64,000 nucleotides of DNA from Paenirhizobium cremeum (GTDB lineage Bacteria > Pseudomonadota > Alphaproteobacteria > Rhizobiales > Rhizobiaceae), in the NCBI RefSeq assembly GCF_022884085.1, contig NZ_JAGGCS010000002.1:124001-188000 (forward strand). The letters run 5' to 3'. Position numbers and translations under genes: made by a program. Below, piece by piece: positions 36,771-45,073 of this stretch. Within the stretch, counting starts at the first letter, position 1. Each line of letters opens with the position of its first letter. The notes beneath the pieces were generated by a model that saw only the letters and a program-made list of their open reading frames with translations, was not told the origin of the DNA and did not search any database.

Positions 36771-37886
36771 ATGATCGACTTGCGTAATCTTTCCCGTCGC
36801 GGCTTTCTCAATATGGCCGCCGCCGGCAGTGCCTCGCTGATGCTTCCCGCCGGCCTCGTGCGCCCGGCCATGGCTGCCGCTCCGCTGGCGGCCGTCAAGG
36901 AGGAAGACGCCGTCATCGGCTTCGGCCATGTCGGCCCGATCACGGATGAAGGCTGGACCTGGAGCCACCACCAGGGTCTGCTTGCGGTGAAGGAGAAATT
37001 CCCGAAGCTGAAGAAGATCCTCGAGGTCGAGAACATTCCCTATTCCGCCGATGCGACCCGCACCTACCGCCAGTTCGTGGCGGAAGGCGCCAACATGATC
37101 TTCGACACCTCGTCGAACGGCGACTTCCTGCATGAAGTCGTGCGCCGTGCGCCGGACGTCGCCTTCATGGAGTGCAACGGCCATGTGACCATGGACAATC
37201 TCGGCTGGTACTATCTGGCGCACTGGTATCCGACCTATGTGCTCGGCGTTGCTGCCGGCCACCTGTCGAAGACCGGCAAGCTCGGCTATGTCGCCTCCTT
37301 CCCGGTCGCCTCGGTCTACGCCTCGACCAACGCCTTCCTGATGGGTGCGCGCACCGTCAATCCGAACGCCACGCTGCAGACCATCGTCATCAATTCCTGG
37401 TTCGACCCGCAGGCCGCCACCCAGGCCGGCACGGCGCTGATCGACAATGGCTGTGACTTCCTGTTCGGCATCATGGACGAGGCCGGCTATCTGCAGGTCG
37501 CCGAGAAGCGCGGCGTCTGGGCCGCCATGTGGAACACCGACATCCGTCGCTACGGCCCGAATTCCTACGTCTCGTCGATCATCATCGACTTCAAGGATTT
37601 CTATGTCGAGCAGGTGCGCAAGCGTCTGGCCGGCGAATGGGCGCCGTCGGAAAACCTGTTCGAAATGGGCAAGGGCGTCGACCGCGACGTCTGGGGCGAA
37701 AAGGTCCCGGCCGAGGTCGGCAAGGCCGCCGACGAGGTTCGCGCCAAGATCATGGGCGGATGGTCGCCGTTCGAGGGCGAGCTCAAGGATGCCAAGGGCA
37801 ATGTCAAGGTCGCCAAGGGCCAGCGCATGACCGAACTCGAGCTCTACAACTGGGACTGGTCCGTCGAGGGCGTCACCGGGCTCTGA
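36771..37886 (+). CDS. BMP-family purine/nucleoside-type substrate-binding protein
   Basis: 371 residues. The N-terminus has a twin-arginine signal, SRRGFLNMAAAGS followed by a hydrophobic stretch and AMAAAP, so it is probably exported folded through Tat. The mature part (IGFGHVGPITDEGWTWSHH, FDTSSNGDFLHEV, FMECNGHVTMDN) is of the Bmp/Med family that binds nucleosides or purines for ABC importers. First gene of the plus arm, behind a sigma-54 promoter. The ligand is presumably a purine, nucleoside or related heterocycle. Confidence 0.9.
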   Translation: MIDLRNLSRRGFLNMAAAGSASLMLPAGLVRPAMAAAPLAAVKEEDAVIGFGHVGPITDEGWTWSHHQGLLAVKEKFPKLKKILEVENIPYSADATRTYRQFVAEGANMIFDTSSNGDFLHEVVRRAPDVAFMECNGHVTMDNLGWYYLAHWYPTYVLGVAAGHLSKTGKLGYVASFPVASVYASTNAFLMGARTVNPNATLQTIVINSWFDPQAATQAGTALIDNGCDFLFGIMDEAGYLQVAEKRGVWAAMWNTDIRRYGPNSYVSSIIIDFKDFYVEQVRKRLAGEWAPSENLFEMGKGVDRDVWGEKVPAEVGKAADEVRAKIMGGWSPFEGELKDAKGNVKVAKGQRMTELELYNWDWSVEGVTGL

Positions 37887-37979
37887 TCGGGAAGTATTCC
37901 TTTCAAAACGGACCGGGCGCTCGTCGTCCGGTCCGTCGCCTCACGACTGCACAAACATCCTGTCCTCCGGTAGTGGCGA

Positions 37980-39563
37980 ATGACTGAACAACGCAGCAAA
38001 TACGTGGTGCCGCCCGGCACGGCCCCGCTGGTGCAACTGAAGGGGATCGCCAAGTATTTCCCCGGCGTGATCGCCAACCAGGATGTCGACATTGAAGTCA
38101 TGCCCGGCGAGATCCATGCGCTTCTGGGCGAAAACGGCGCCGGCAAATCGACGCTGATGAACATCCTCACGGGGATCTACCAGCCGGATGCCGGTGAAAT
38201 CATCATCGACGGCTATGCACAGCAGTTCTCCTCGCCCGTGCAGGCGATTGCCGCCGGCATCGGCATGGTGCATCAGCACTTCAAGCTGGTGAATGCCTTC
38301 ACCGTCGCGGAAAACATCCATCTCGGCTGGAGCGAGACGCCGCGCCGTGCGTCCGCTGCCGTTCTCGAAGCGCGCACCGCAGCGCTTGCCGAGAAATACA
38401 ATCTTCAGGTTCGGCCGTCGTCGCGGATTACCGAGCTTTCCACCGGCGAGCAGCAGCGCGTGGAAATCCTGCGCGTTCTGGCGCGGCAGGCGCGGGTGCT
38501 GATCCTCGACGAGCCGACCGCCGTGCTGACGCCGGCCGAGGCGCGGGAACTGTTCAAGGCGCTCCGCGAGTTCGTGGCCTCCGGCAATGCGGTGATCTTC
38601 ATTTCCCACAAGCTGGACGAGGTACTGGAAATCTCCGACCGCATCTCCATCCTGCGCGGCGGCCGCAAGATCGGCACGGAGTTTTCGGCCGACTGCACGC
38701 CGGCAAAGCTCGCACGGCTGATGGTCGGCCGCGATATCGTCCTGGCCGACATGCGGGGACGGCCGGAAGGGGCCTCCCCGATTTCCGAGAAGCCGGTGAT
38801 GAGCCTGCAGAATGTCTTTGCGCTCAACGATGCCGGGGGCGAGGCGCTTGCGGGCATCAACCTCGATATCCGCGCCGGCGAGATCGTCGGCATCGCCGGG
38901 GTGGCGGGCAACGGCCAGCGCGAGCTGTCGCAGGTTTTAACCGGGACGCGCGGCGTTTCGGCCGGCACGATCCTGCTCGACGGCCAGCCGATCGGCAAGG
39001 CCAACGCCGCCGAATTCGTCGACCGCGGCATCGGCCATATTCCGGAAGACCGGCTGCACAGCGGCCTGGCGCCGGGGCTTTCGATCACCGTCAACGCGGT
39101 CATGCGCGAATACCGCAAGCCGCCGGTGACATCGGGCGGCCTCTACAAGCCGAGGGCGGCCCATGCGCTCGCCCGCGAAATCGCGTCCGTCGCCGAGGTC
39201 GCCATTCCAGATTTCGGCATGCCGATCCGCAACCTTTCCGGCGGCAACCAGCAGCGTCTCGTCGCGCGCCGGGAAATGCGGGTCGCCTCCAAGATCCTCG
39301 TCGCGGCCTATCCGAGCCGGGGGCTCGATGTCGGTGCGATCAACACCATGCTGCGCTACATCGTGGAGCTCAGGAATGCCGGCGCCGGGATCGTGCTGAT
39401 CTCGGAAGAGCTGGAGGAATTGCTGAACCTCTCCGACCGTATCGCCGTCCTCTACGAAGGGAAGATCATGGGCATCGTCGAGAACGACAATGTCGACATT
39501 GAGGAAATCGGCCTCTTGATGGGCGGGCGCGTGCGCCAGTCCGGGGAGGCCGCCCATGGCTAA
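37980..39563 (+). CDS. Nucleoside-type ABC importer ATPase (two NBDs)
   Basis: 527 residues with two nucleotide-binding domains, as in sugar and nucleoside importers (YufO/NupA type). NBD1: Walker A GENGAGKST, signature LSTGEQQRVEILR, Walker B VLILDEPTAVLTP. NBD2: degenerate Walker A (GVAGNGQREL), signature LSGGNQQRLVARR, Walker B ILVAAYPSRGLDVGA, where the usual D-E pair is replaced. Only NBD1 is likely to hydrolyse ATP. It overlaps the first permease gene by 8 bases. Confidence 0.94.
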   Translation: MTEQRSKYVVPPGTAPLVQLKGIAKYFPGVIANQDVDIEVMPGEIHALLGENGAGKSTLMNILTGIYQPDAGEIIIDGYAQQFSSPVQAIAAGIGMVHQHFKLVNAFTVAENIHLGWSETPRRASAAVLEARTAALAEKYNLQVRPSSRITELSTGEQQRVEILRVLARQARVLILDEPTAVLTPAEARELFKALREFVASGNAVIFISHKLDEVLEISDRISILRGGRKIGTEFSADCTPAKLARLMVGRDIVLADMRGRPEGASPISEKPVMSLQNVFALNDAGGEALAGINLDIRAGEIVGIAGVAGNGQRELSQVLTGTRGVSAGTILLDGQPIGKANAAEFVDRGIGHIPEDRLHSGLAPGLSITVNAVMREYRKPPVTSGGLYKPRAAHALAREIASVAEVAIPDFGMPIRNLSGGNQQRLVARREMRVASKILVAAYPSRGLDVGAINTMLRYIVELRNAGAGIVLISEELEELLNLSDRIAVLYEGKIMGIVENDNVDIEEIGLLMGGRVRQSGEAAHG

Positions 39564-40602
39564 CCTGCGTCTCCAGCGGCTTCCCTCGGCGCAGCCCAGC
39601 ACGGCGCTCGGCGCCCGCATCGCCGCGATCGCGCTGGCGCTGGTCGTGTCCGGCGTGATCCTCGCCGCCACCGGACGAAATCCGCTCGAACTCGGCGCGC
39701 AGGTCGTGTCCTCGTCGTTGGGCTCCTCCTTCGGCATGGAGGATCTCGGCCTGCTCGTCATACCGCTGATCCTGACCGGCCTTTCGGTGACGGTGGCTCA
39801 GCAGATCGGCGCCTGGAACATCGGCGCGGAAGGGCAGTTCTATGCCGGCGCCTTCGCCGCGACCGCGGTCGGCCTGTTCGTGCCGCTGCCGGATGGCCTC
39901 AGCCTCGTCGCCATGTTCCTCGCCGGCGCCTTCGGCGGGTTGGTCTGGATCCTGGTGCCGACGCTGGCGCGCGCCTATGCCAATGTCAACGAGCTGATTA
40001 CGACCCTTCTTCTGAACTTCGTCGCCATCCTGCTGGTCTACTATGTCTCGACCGATCTTTGGCGCGAACGCGGCGGCATCGCCAATTCGGCGACACCGCG
40101 CATTCCCGCCGAAATGCCGGAATTCTGGGGTCTGGTGCACTGGGGGCTCCCAATCGCGGTGGTCATGTGTGTCGCCATGGCGGCGCTCTTGACCTTCTCC
40201 CGCTGGGGCTACGAAGTGCGGCTGATCGGCTCCAACCCGTCCGCCGGCAAATATGCCGGAATTGCCGCGCGCAGGCACCTGATCACCGTCATGCTGCTGT
40301 CGGGCGCGATCGCGGGCGTCGCCGGCATGCTGGAAATCGCCGGCACGGTGCATCGCCTGCAGGGCGGCATTTCCAACAGCTATGGCTATCTCGGCATCAT
40401 GGTGGCGGTGCTGGCGCGCGGATCGAGCGTCGGCGTGATCTTCGCGGGCGCGCTGATGGCCTTCATCCTCAATTCCGGCATCATCCTGCAGACGCAGGGG
40501 CTGACCACGTCCACCGTTCTCGCCATTACCGGCCTCATCCTGTTCCTGACGGCGATCGGCGACGAACTTTCCCACTACCGCATCGTGCGCGACAAGGAGT
40601 GA
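39556..40602 (+). CDS. Nucleoside-type ABC importer permease 1
   Basis: 348 residues, BPD_transp_2 permease with about nine hydrophobic segments. Family blocks are QQIGAWNIGAEGQFYAGAF, ANVNELITTLLLNFVAILL and the coupling loop YEVRLIGSNPSAGKYAGI. It pairs with the second permease 13 bases downstream; together they form the channel of the BMP importer. Confidence 0.93.
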   Translation: MANLRLQRLPSAQPSTALGARIAAIALALVVSGVILAATGRNPLELGAQVVSSSLGSSFGMEDLGLLVIPLILTGLSVTVAQQIGAWNIGAEGQFYAGAFAATAVGLFVPLPDGLSLVAMFLAGAFGGLVWILVPTLARAYANVNELITTLLLNFVAILLVYYVSTDLWRERGGIANSATPRIPAEMPEFWGLVHWGLPIAVVMCVAMAALLTFSRWGYEVRLIGSNPSAGKYAGIAARRHLITVMLLSGAIAGVAGMLEIAGTVHRLQGGISNSYGYLGIMVAVLARGSSVGVIFAGALMAFILNSGIILQTQGLTTSTVLAITGLILFLTAIGDELSHYRIVRDKE

Positions 40603-40615
40603 AAAGGATCGACCC

Positions 40616-41551
40616 ATGGATCTGCTGACCGGACTTTTCACCACGGCCTTCCTTGCCGGCGGCGTGCTGGCTCTTGCGGCGCTGGGCGAAGTGCTGGCCG
40701 AACGGGTCGGCGTCGTCAATCTCGGTGCCGAGGGGCTGATGGCCATGGGTGCCGTCACGGCCGTCGCCACCGTCACCGCCTTTCCCTCGCCCTTGCTGGG
40801 CTTCCTCGCGGCACTGGTGGTCGGCGCCCTGTTCGGCTGTGTCTTCGCCGTCGCCACCGTCACCATCCGGGCCAATCAGGTGCTGTGCGGGCTGGCGCTG
40901 ACGCTGATCGGAACCGGCCTCGCCCAGACGATCGGCAAGAGCTATTCCGGCATGCCGGTGCCGGCCACCTTCGAGGGCGTGGCCGTTCCGCTGCTGTCGT
41001 CGATCCCCGTATTCGGACAGGCCTTCTTCAGCCAGAACATCCTCGTCTACCTGATCTACATCGTCCTGCCGTTCGGCTTCAGCTACCTGATGTTCAAGAC
41101 CCGGCACGGGCTCAATCTGCGGGCGGTCGGCGAAAACCCGGCCGCCGCCGACGCGGCGGGCATTCCCGTCAACCTCATCCGCTTCGGCTATGTCGCGGCC
41201 GGTTCGGCGCTCGCCGCCGGCGCCGGCGCCTATCTGGTGCTGGCCTTCGTGCCGGCCTGGTCGGACGGCGTGGTCGCGGGGCGTGGCTGGATCGCGGTGG
41301 CGCTGGTCATCTTCGCCGGCTACCGGCCGGTCCCGGCTGTGCTGTCCGGCCTGCTGTTCGGCTTCATCACCGCGCTCGGCTTCGTCGGCCAAGCGCGCGG
41401 CTGGCCGATCGCGCCGCCCTTCCTGTCGATGCTGCCCTATCTCGGCACCATCGCCTTCATCATCGTGCCGGTTATCGCCTGGCAGCGCATGCGCCGGCTG
41501 ATGGCCGCGCCTGCCGCGCTTGGCGAGCCTTATTACCGCAGCGTCCGCTGA
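40616..41551 (+). CDS. Nucleoside-type ABC importer permease 2
   Basis: 311 residues, second BPD_transp_2 permease, about eight hydrophobic segments. Motifs: LAERVGVVNLGAEGLMAMGA near the N-terminus and GLNLRAVGENPAAADAAGI as coupling loop, both standard in YufQ-like subunits. Ribosome site AAAAGGA. The last of four transport genes; the oxygenase gene follows after 51 bases. Confidence 0.93.
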   Translation: MDLLTGLFTTAFLAGGVLALAALGEVLAERVGVVNLGAEGLMAMGAVTAVATVTAFPSPLLGFLAALVVGALFGCVFAVATVTIRANQVLCGLALTLIGTGLAQTIGKSYSGMPVPATFEGVAVPLLSSIPVFGQAFFSQNILVYLIYIVLPFGFSYLMFKTRHGLNLRAVGENPAAADAAGIPVNLIRFGYVAAGSALAAGAGAYLVLAFVPAWSDGVVAGRGWIAVALVIFAGYRPVPAVLSGLLFGFITALGFVGQARGWPIAPPFLSMLPYLGTIAFIIVPVIAWQRMRRLMAAPAALGEPYYRSVR

Positions 41552-41602
41552 GGGCGCGGAGGGTATTGACGAACGGTTCATCCTGGAAACGGAGCGAAAG
41601 CC

Positions 41603-42583
41603 ATGGACACGGTTACGGCAAAACATATCGACAGGGCCTCGCTGCCGGTCATCGATATCGGCGGCCTTTCCTCGGCGGACGAGACGGAACGCAGGGCGGT
41701 CGCCGCAGAACTCAGGGCCGCCTGTATCGACAAGGGCTTCTTCTACTGCGCCGGTCACGGCATTCCGCAGGGGCTGATCGACGCTGTCTTCGAGGAAACC
41801 AAGCGGTTTTTCGCCCAGTCACCGGAAGCCAAGATGGAGCTGGAGAAATCCAGGCGGTCCAAGTGCAATCGCGGCTATGAGGTGCTCGGCGGCCAGACGC
41901 TGGAGGCCGGTGCGCCGCCCGACCGCAAGGAAGGCTATTACATCGGCCTCGAACTTGCGGAGGATCACCCCTATGTGACGGGCGGCCTGTTCAATTGCGG
42001 ACCGAATGTCTGGCCGGTCGGCCTGCCGGGCTTTCGTCCGACGATGCTTGCCTATCAGGCGGCGATGCAGGAACTCGGAAACCGGCTGATGCAGGGTATC
42101 GCGCTGTCGCTCGATCTCGATGAGGACTATTTCAAGGGCTACAACATCGAGCCGGTGTCGACGCTGCGTCTCCTGCATTATCCGCCGCAGGCACCTGATG
42201 CCCCGAAGAACGAACGCGGCGCGGGCGCCCATACCGACTGGGGCGCGATCACGCTTCTGATGCAGGACGATGTCGGCGGCCTGCAGGTCTTCGACAAGAA
42301 CGAGGAAGTCTGGATTCATGCCGAGCCGGTGCCGGGCACCTTCGTCGTCAATCTCGGCGATGCCATGGCCCGCTGGACCAACGATCTCTACAAATCGACC
42401 CTTCACCGGGTCATCAACACCTCGGGCCGGGAACGCTATTCCATCCCCTTCTTCTACGACGGCGCGCCAAACTACAAGGTGGTCTGCATTCCGACCTGCC
42501 TGAAGCCCGGCGAAGAGCCGAAATACAAGCCGACAACGGTCGAGGGCCATCTCCGGGAAATGTACGCAAGGACCTATGCATGA
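41603..42583 (+). CDS. 2-oxoglutarate/Fe(II) oxygenase, isopenicillin-N-synthase-like
   Basis: 326 residues, DIOX_N plus 2OG-FeII_Oxy domains. The N-terminal block LPVIDIGGLSSADETER and GFFYCAGHGIP, iron ligands HTDWG (HxD) and STLHRV (distal His), and RYSIPFF (the R-x-S that binds 2-oxoglutarate) are present. Such enzymes hydroxylate, desaturate or demethylate small molecules. In many rhizobial operons a member of this family accompanies BMP-type purine importers. The natural substrate is likely a nucleobase or derivative in this locus, but that is inference. Confidence 0.88.
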   Translation: MDTVTAKHIDRASLPVIDIGGLSSADETERRAVAAELRAACIDKGFFYCAGHGIPQGLIDAVFEETKRFFAQSPEAKMELEKSRRSKCNRGYEVLGGQTLEAGAPPDRKEGYYIGLELAEDHPYVTGGLFNCGPNVWPVGLPGFRPTMLAYQAAMQELGNRLMQGIALSLDLDEDYFKGYNIEPVSTLRLLHYPPQAPDAPKNERGAGAHTDWGAITLLMQDDVGGLQVFDKNEEVWIHAEPVPGTFVVNLGDAMARWTNDLYKSTLHRVINTSGRERYSIPFFYDGAPNYKVVCIPTCLKPGEEPKYKPTTVEGHLREMYARTYA

Positions 42584-42632
42584 CGGGCTGCCCGATGATC
42601 GTCGCCATGATCGCCGAAAGCCGGAGGCTCGC

Positions 42633-44033
42633 GTGAGCACCAAGCTTGTCAGGAACATCACCTATCTCGCGACCTTCGACGACGCGGCCCGCGAGATCGA
42701 GGACGGAGCGCTCTTCATCCGCGACAACGTGATCGAGAAGGTCGGGACGACGGCGGAACTTGCCGGCGAGACGGCGGACGAGGTGATCGACCTTTCCGGC
42801 CATATCGTCATGCCGGGCATGGTGAACATCCATCACCACATGTACCAGAACCTGACGCGGGTGATGGTGCAGGACGACGAGCTGCTGGTCTGGCTGAAGA
42901 CGCTTTATCCGATCTGGTCGAACCTCGATGACGATGCGATCGGCACTTCGGCGCGGGTTGCCATGGCGGAACTGATCGCCTCCGGCTGCACCACGTCTTC
43001 CGACCATCTCTACATCCTGCCGAACAACTGCACGCTGGACGCGACCATCAATGCGGCGAAGGACATGGGCCTTCGCTTCCATGCGGCGCGGGGCGCGATG
43101 TCGCGCGGGCAGAGCCAGGGCGGCCTGCCGCCGGACAATTGCGTCGAGAAGGAAGAGGACATCCTCAAGGATGCCGAACGGCTGATCTCGACCTATCACG
43201 ACAATTCGCGGCACTCGATGAGCCGCATCATCCTTGCGCCGTGCTCGCCGTTTTCGGTGACGCCGGCGCTGATGAAGGATGCGGCCGCGCTTGCCCGCTC
43301 CCACAAGGGCGTGCATTTGCACTCTCATCTGGCCGAGGACCTGTTCGAGGAGATCTATTGCCACGACGTCTACAAGATGCGCTCGGTCGGCTTTGCGGAA
43401 TCGGTCGGCTGGCTGGGACCCGATGTCTGGTTCGCCCATTCTATCTTCATGACATCGGAGGAAATAGGCCTCTTTGCCTCTACAGGAACCGGCGTTGCCC
43501 ATTGTCCCTCGGCCAACATGCGCTGCGGACAAGGGATCGCGAAGATCCGTGAAATGCTGGACAAGGGCGTGAATGTCGGTCTCGGCGTCGATGGTTCTGC
43601 ATCCAACGACACCTCCAACATGTTCATGGAAGCGCGGCTTGCCATGATGCTTCAGCGGGTGGCGCCGAACAAATATCTCTCCGAAGCGCCCGGCGGGCGT
43701 GGCGGGTTTGGCGGCACTCCGTCCGCGCTTTCCGCCCGCGAGGCGCTGACCATGGCAACGCGCGGCGGGGCGACGATCCTCGGACGCGACGATGTCGGTT
43801 ATCTCGCGCCCGGCATGAGTGCCGATTTCATCGCGATCAAATTGCGACAGCTCGGGCTTTCCGGTACGCAGCGGGACCCGCTGGCCGCACTCGTCATGTG
43901 CGGACCGTTCAAGGTCGATCACTCGTTCGTCAACGGTCGTGCCATCATCGAAAACGGCGAATTCGTCTCCGCTGACATCGACAGCCTGCTGGAAAAGCAT
44001 GAAGCTGTGATGGAGCGGATCTATCAGCAATAG
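42633..44033 (+). CDS. 8-oxoguanine/isoxanthopterin-type deaminase
   Basis: 466 residues, COG0402 amidohydrolase. Metal and substrate motifs: MPGMVNIHHHMYQNLTR, LHSHLAEDLFEE, WFAHSIFMTSEE, and GVDGSASNDTSNMFMEARLA; the HHHMYQNLTR and GVDGSASND signatures are those of the 8-oxoguanine/isoxanthopterin deaminase and hydroxyatrazine hydrolase branch. It starts with GTG at 42633, eight bases after GGAGG; the ATG at 42576 lies inside the preceding gene without a ribosome site. Fourteen bases before the second Rieske-less oxygenase. Releases ammonia from an oxidised purine or pterin. Confidence 0.87.
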   Translation: MSTKLVRNITYLATFDDAAREIEDGALFIRDNVIEKVGTTAELAGETADEVIDLSGHIVMPGMVNIHHHMYQNLTRVMVQDDELLVWLKTLYPIWSNLDDDAIGTSARVAMAELIASGCTTSSDHLYILPNNCTLDATINAAKDMGLRFHAARGAMSRGQSQGGLPPDNCVEKEEDILKDAERLISTYHDNSRHSMSRIILAPCSPFSVTPALMKDAAALARSHKGVHLHSHLAEDLFEEIYCHDVYKMRSVGFAESVGWLGPDVWFAHSIFMTSEEIGLFASTGTGVAHCPSANMRCGQGIAKIREMLDKGVNVGLGVDGSASNDTSNMFMEARLAMMLQRVAPNKYLSEAPGGRGGFGGTPSALSAREALTMATRGGATILGRDDVGYLAPGMSADFIAIKLRQLGLSGTQRDPLAALVMCGPFKVDHSFVNGRAIIENGEFVSADIDSLLEKHEAVMERIYQQ

Positions 44034-44047
44034 GAAGGAAGGGTACA

Positions 44048-44902
44048 ATGAAGGCGACGGACAGGGCTTCTATCGACCAGTGGTATCCCATCGACACGGA
44101 AAAGGAGATCCCGTTCGGGACATCGGCAAACCGCCTGCTCGGAACGGATCTGACGGTGACCCGCGCGGCAGACGGCGAAATCACCGTGAAGGCTGAGGGG
44201 CGTGAGGAGGCGCTGCCGATCAAGCGCCGGTTCGGCTTCATCTGGACGACGCTCGGCGAGCCGGAGAAGGACATCTTCCCGGTGCCGGAAGCCGACGAGC
44301 CCGATCGCCGCTACGTGCCCTGCGGTGCAGTCTCGGTGAAGGCGTCGGGGCTCAGGATCGTCGAGAACTTCCTCGACATGGCGCATTTCCCCTTCGTGCA
44401 CACCGATATCCTCGGGGCGGAGCCGAATACGGAGGTCATGCACTACAATGTCGAGATCCGTCGCGATGTCGATGAGGTCTGGGCGACCAATTGCCAGTTC
44501 TTCCAGCCGCAGGCGGCGCTCTCGGCCAAGGACGGGATCATGACCCAGTATATCTACCGGGTGATGACGCCGTTCACGACGCTGCTCTACAAGACCTGCC
44601 CGAACTCGGCCAATCGCTGGGACGTCATCTGCCTGTTCGTGCAGCCGCTCGATCCCGACCGCTGCCGCGCGCATCCGGTGATGTATCTCATCGACGACGT
44701 GTCGACCACGACCGAACTCATCCACTTCCAGCAGCTCATCTTCCTGCAGGACCGCATCATTCTCGAAAACCAGCGCCCGGTGCTCCTGCCGATGGAACCG
44801 CGCTCGGAAATCCCGACGCGAGCGGATGCAAGCTCCATCGCCTATCGCCGCTGGCTGAAGGAAAAGGGCGTCACCTACGGCACGTCCGCGATGGCGGCGT
44901 AA
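44048..44902 (+). CDS. Rieske-less non-heme iron oxygenase subunit B (NdmC/VanA_C-like)
   Basis: 284 residues, paralogue of the protein at 26378. The facial-triad motif is E106-x3-D110-x2-H113-x4-H118 (ENFLDMAHFPFVH); no CxH/CxxH cluster motif is present. The N-terminal strands of the former Rieske domain remain (QWYPIDTEKE, LLGTDLTVTRAADGE, RRFGFIWTTLGEPEKD) and the loops that hold the cluster are gone. Strongest similarity to copy A is in the active-site region and at the C-terminus (RADASSIAYRRWLKEKGV). Needs electrons from a separate Rieske protein, most simply the one at 35214. Ribosome site AGGAAGGG. Confidence 0.8.
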   Translation: MKATDRASIDQWYPIDTEKEIPFGTSANRLLGTDLTVTRAADGEITVKAEGREEALPIKRRFGFIWTTLGEPEKDIFPVPEADEPDRRYVPCGAVSVKASGLRIVENFLDMAHFPFVHTDILGAEPNTEVMHYNVEIRRDVDEVWATNCQFFQPQAALSAKDGIMTQYIYRVMTPFTTLLYKTCPNSANRWDVICLFVQPLDPDRCRAHPVMYLIDDVSTTTELIHFQQLIFLQDRIILENQRPVLLPMEPRSEIPTRADASSIAYRRWLKEKGVTYGTSAMAA

Positions 44903-44940
44903 GGGCCGCATGACCGAACGATAGCCACGTGTGGTGACCT

Positions 44941-45035
44941 TATTCTCCCCTTGCTCTGCCGACCTCCGCAAGGCAATGACATGGGATGTTCCTCGCCCGG
45001 CGGCCGCCACCTCTCCCCGTGAACGGGGAGAAGGG
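44941..45035. repeat. Degenerate RIME-like element
   Basis: Between the oxygenase and guanine deaminase genes: TTCTCCCCTTGCTCTGCCGACC at the left and a hairpin CTCTCCCCGTGAACGGGGAGAAGG at about 45010-45034 on the right. It may attenuate transcription into guaD. Confidence 0.5.
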
Positions 45036-45073
45036 CGCAAGTGGCGAGCGCCCACCCAGATAAAGCAGGCACC

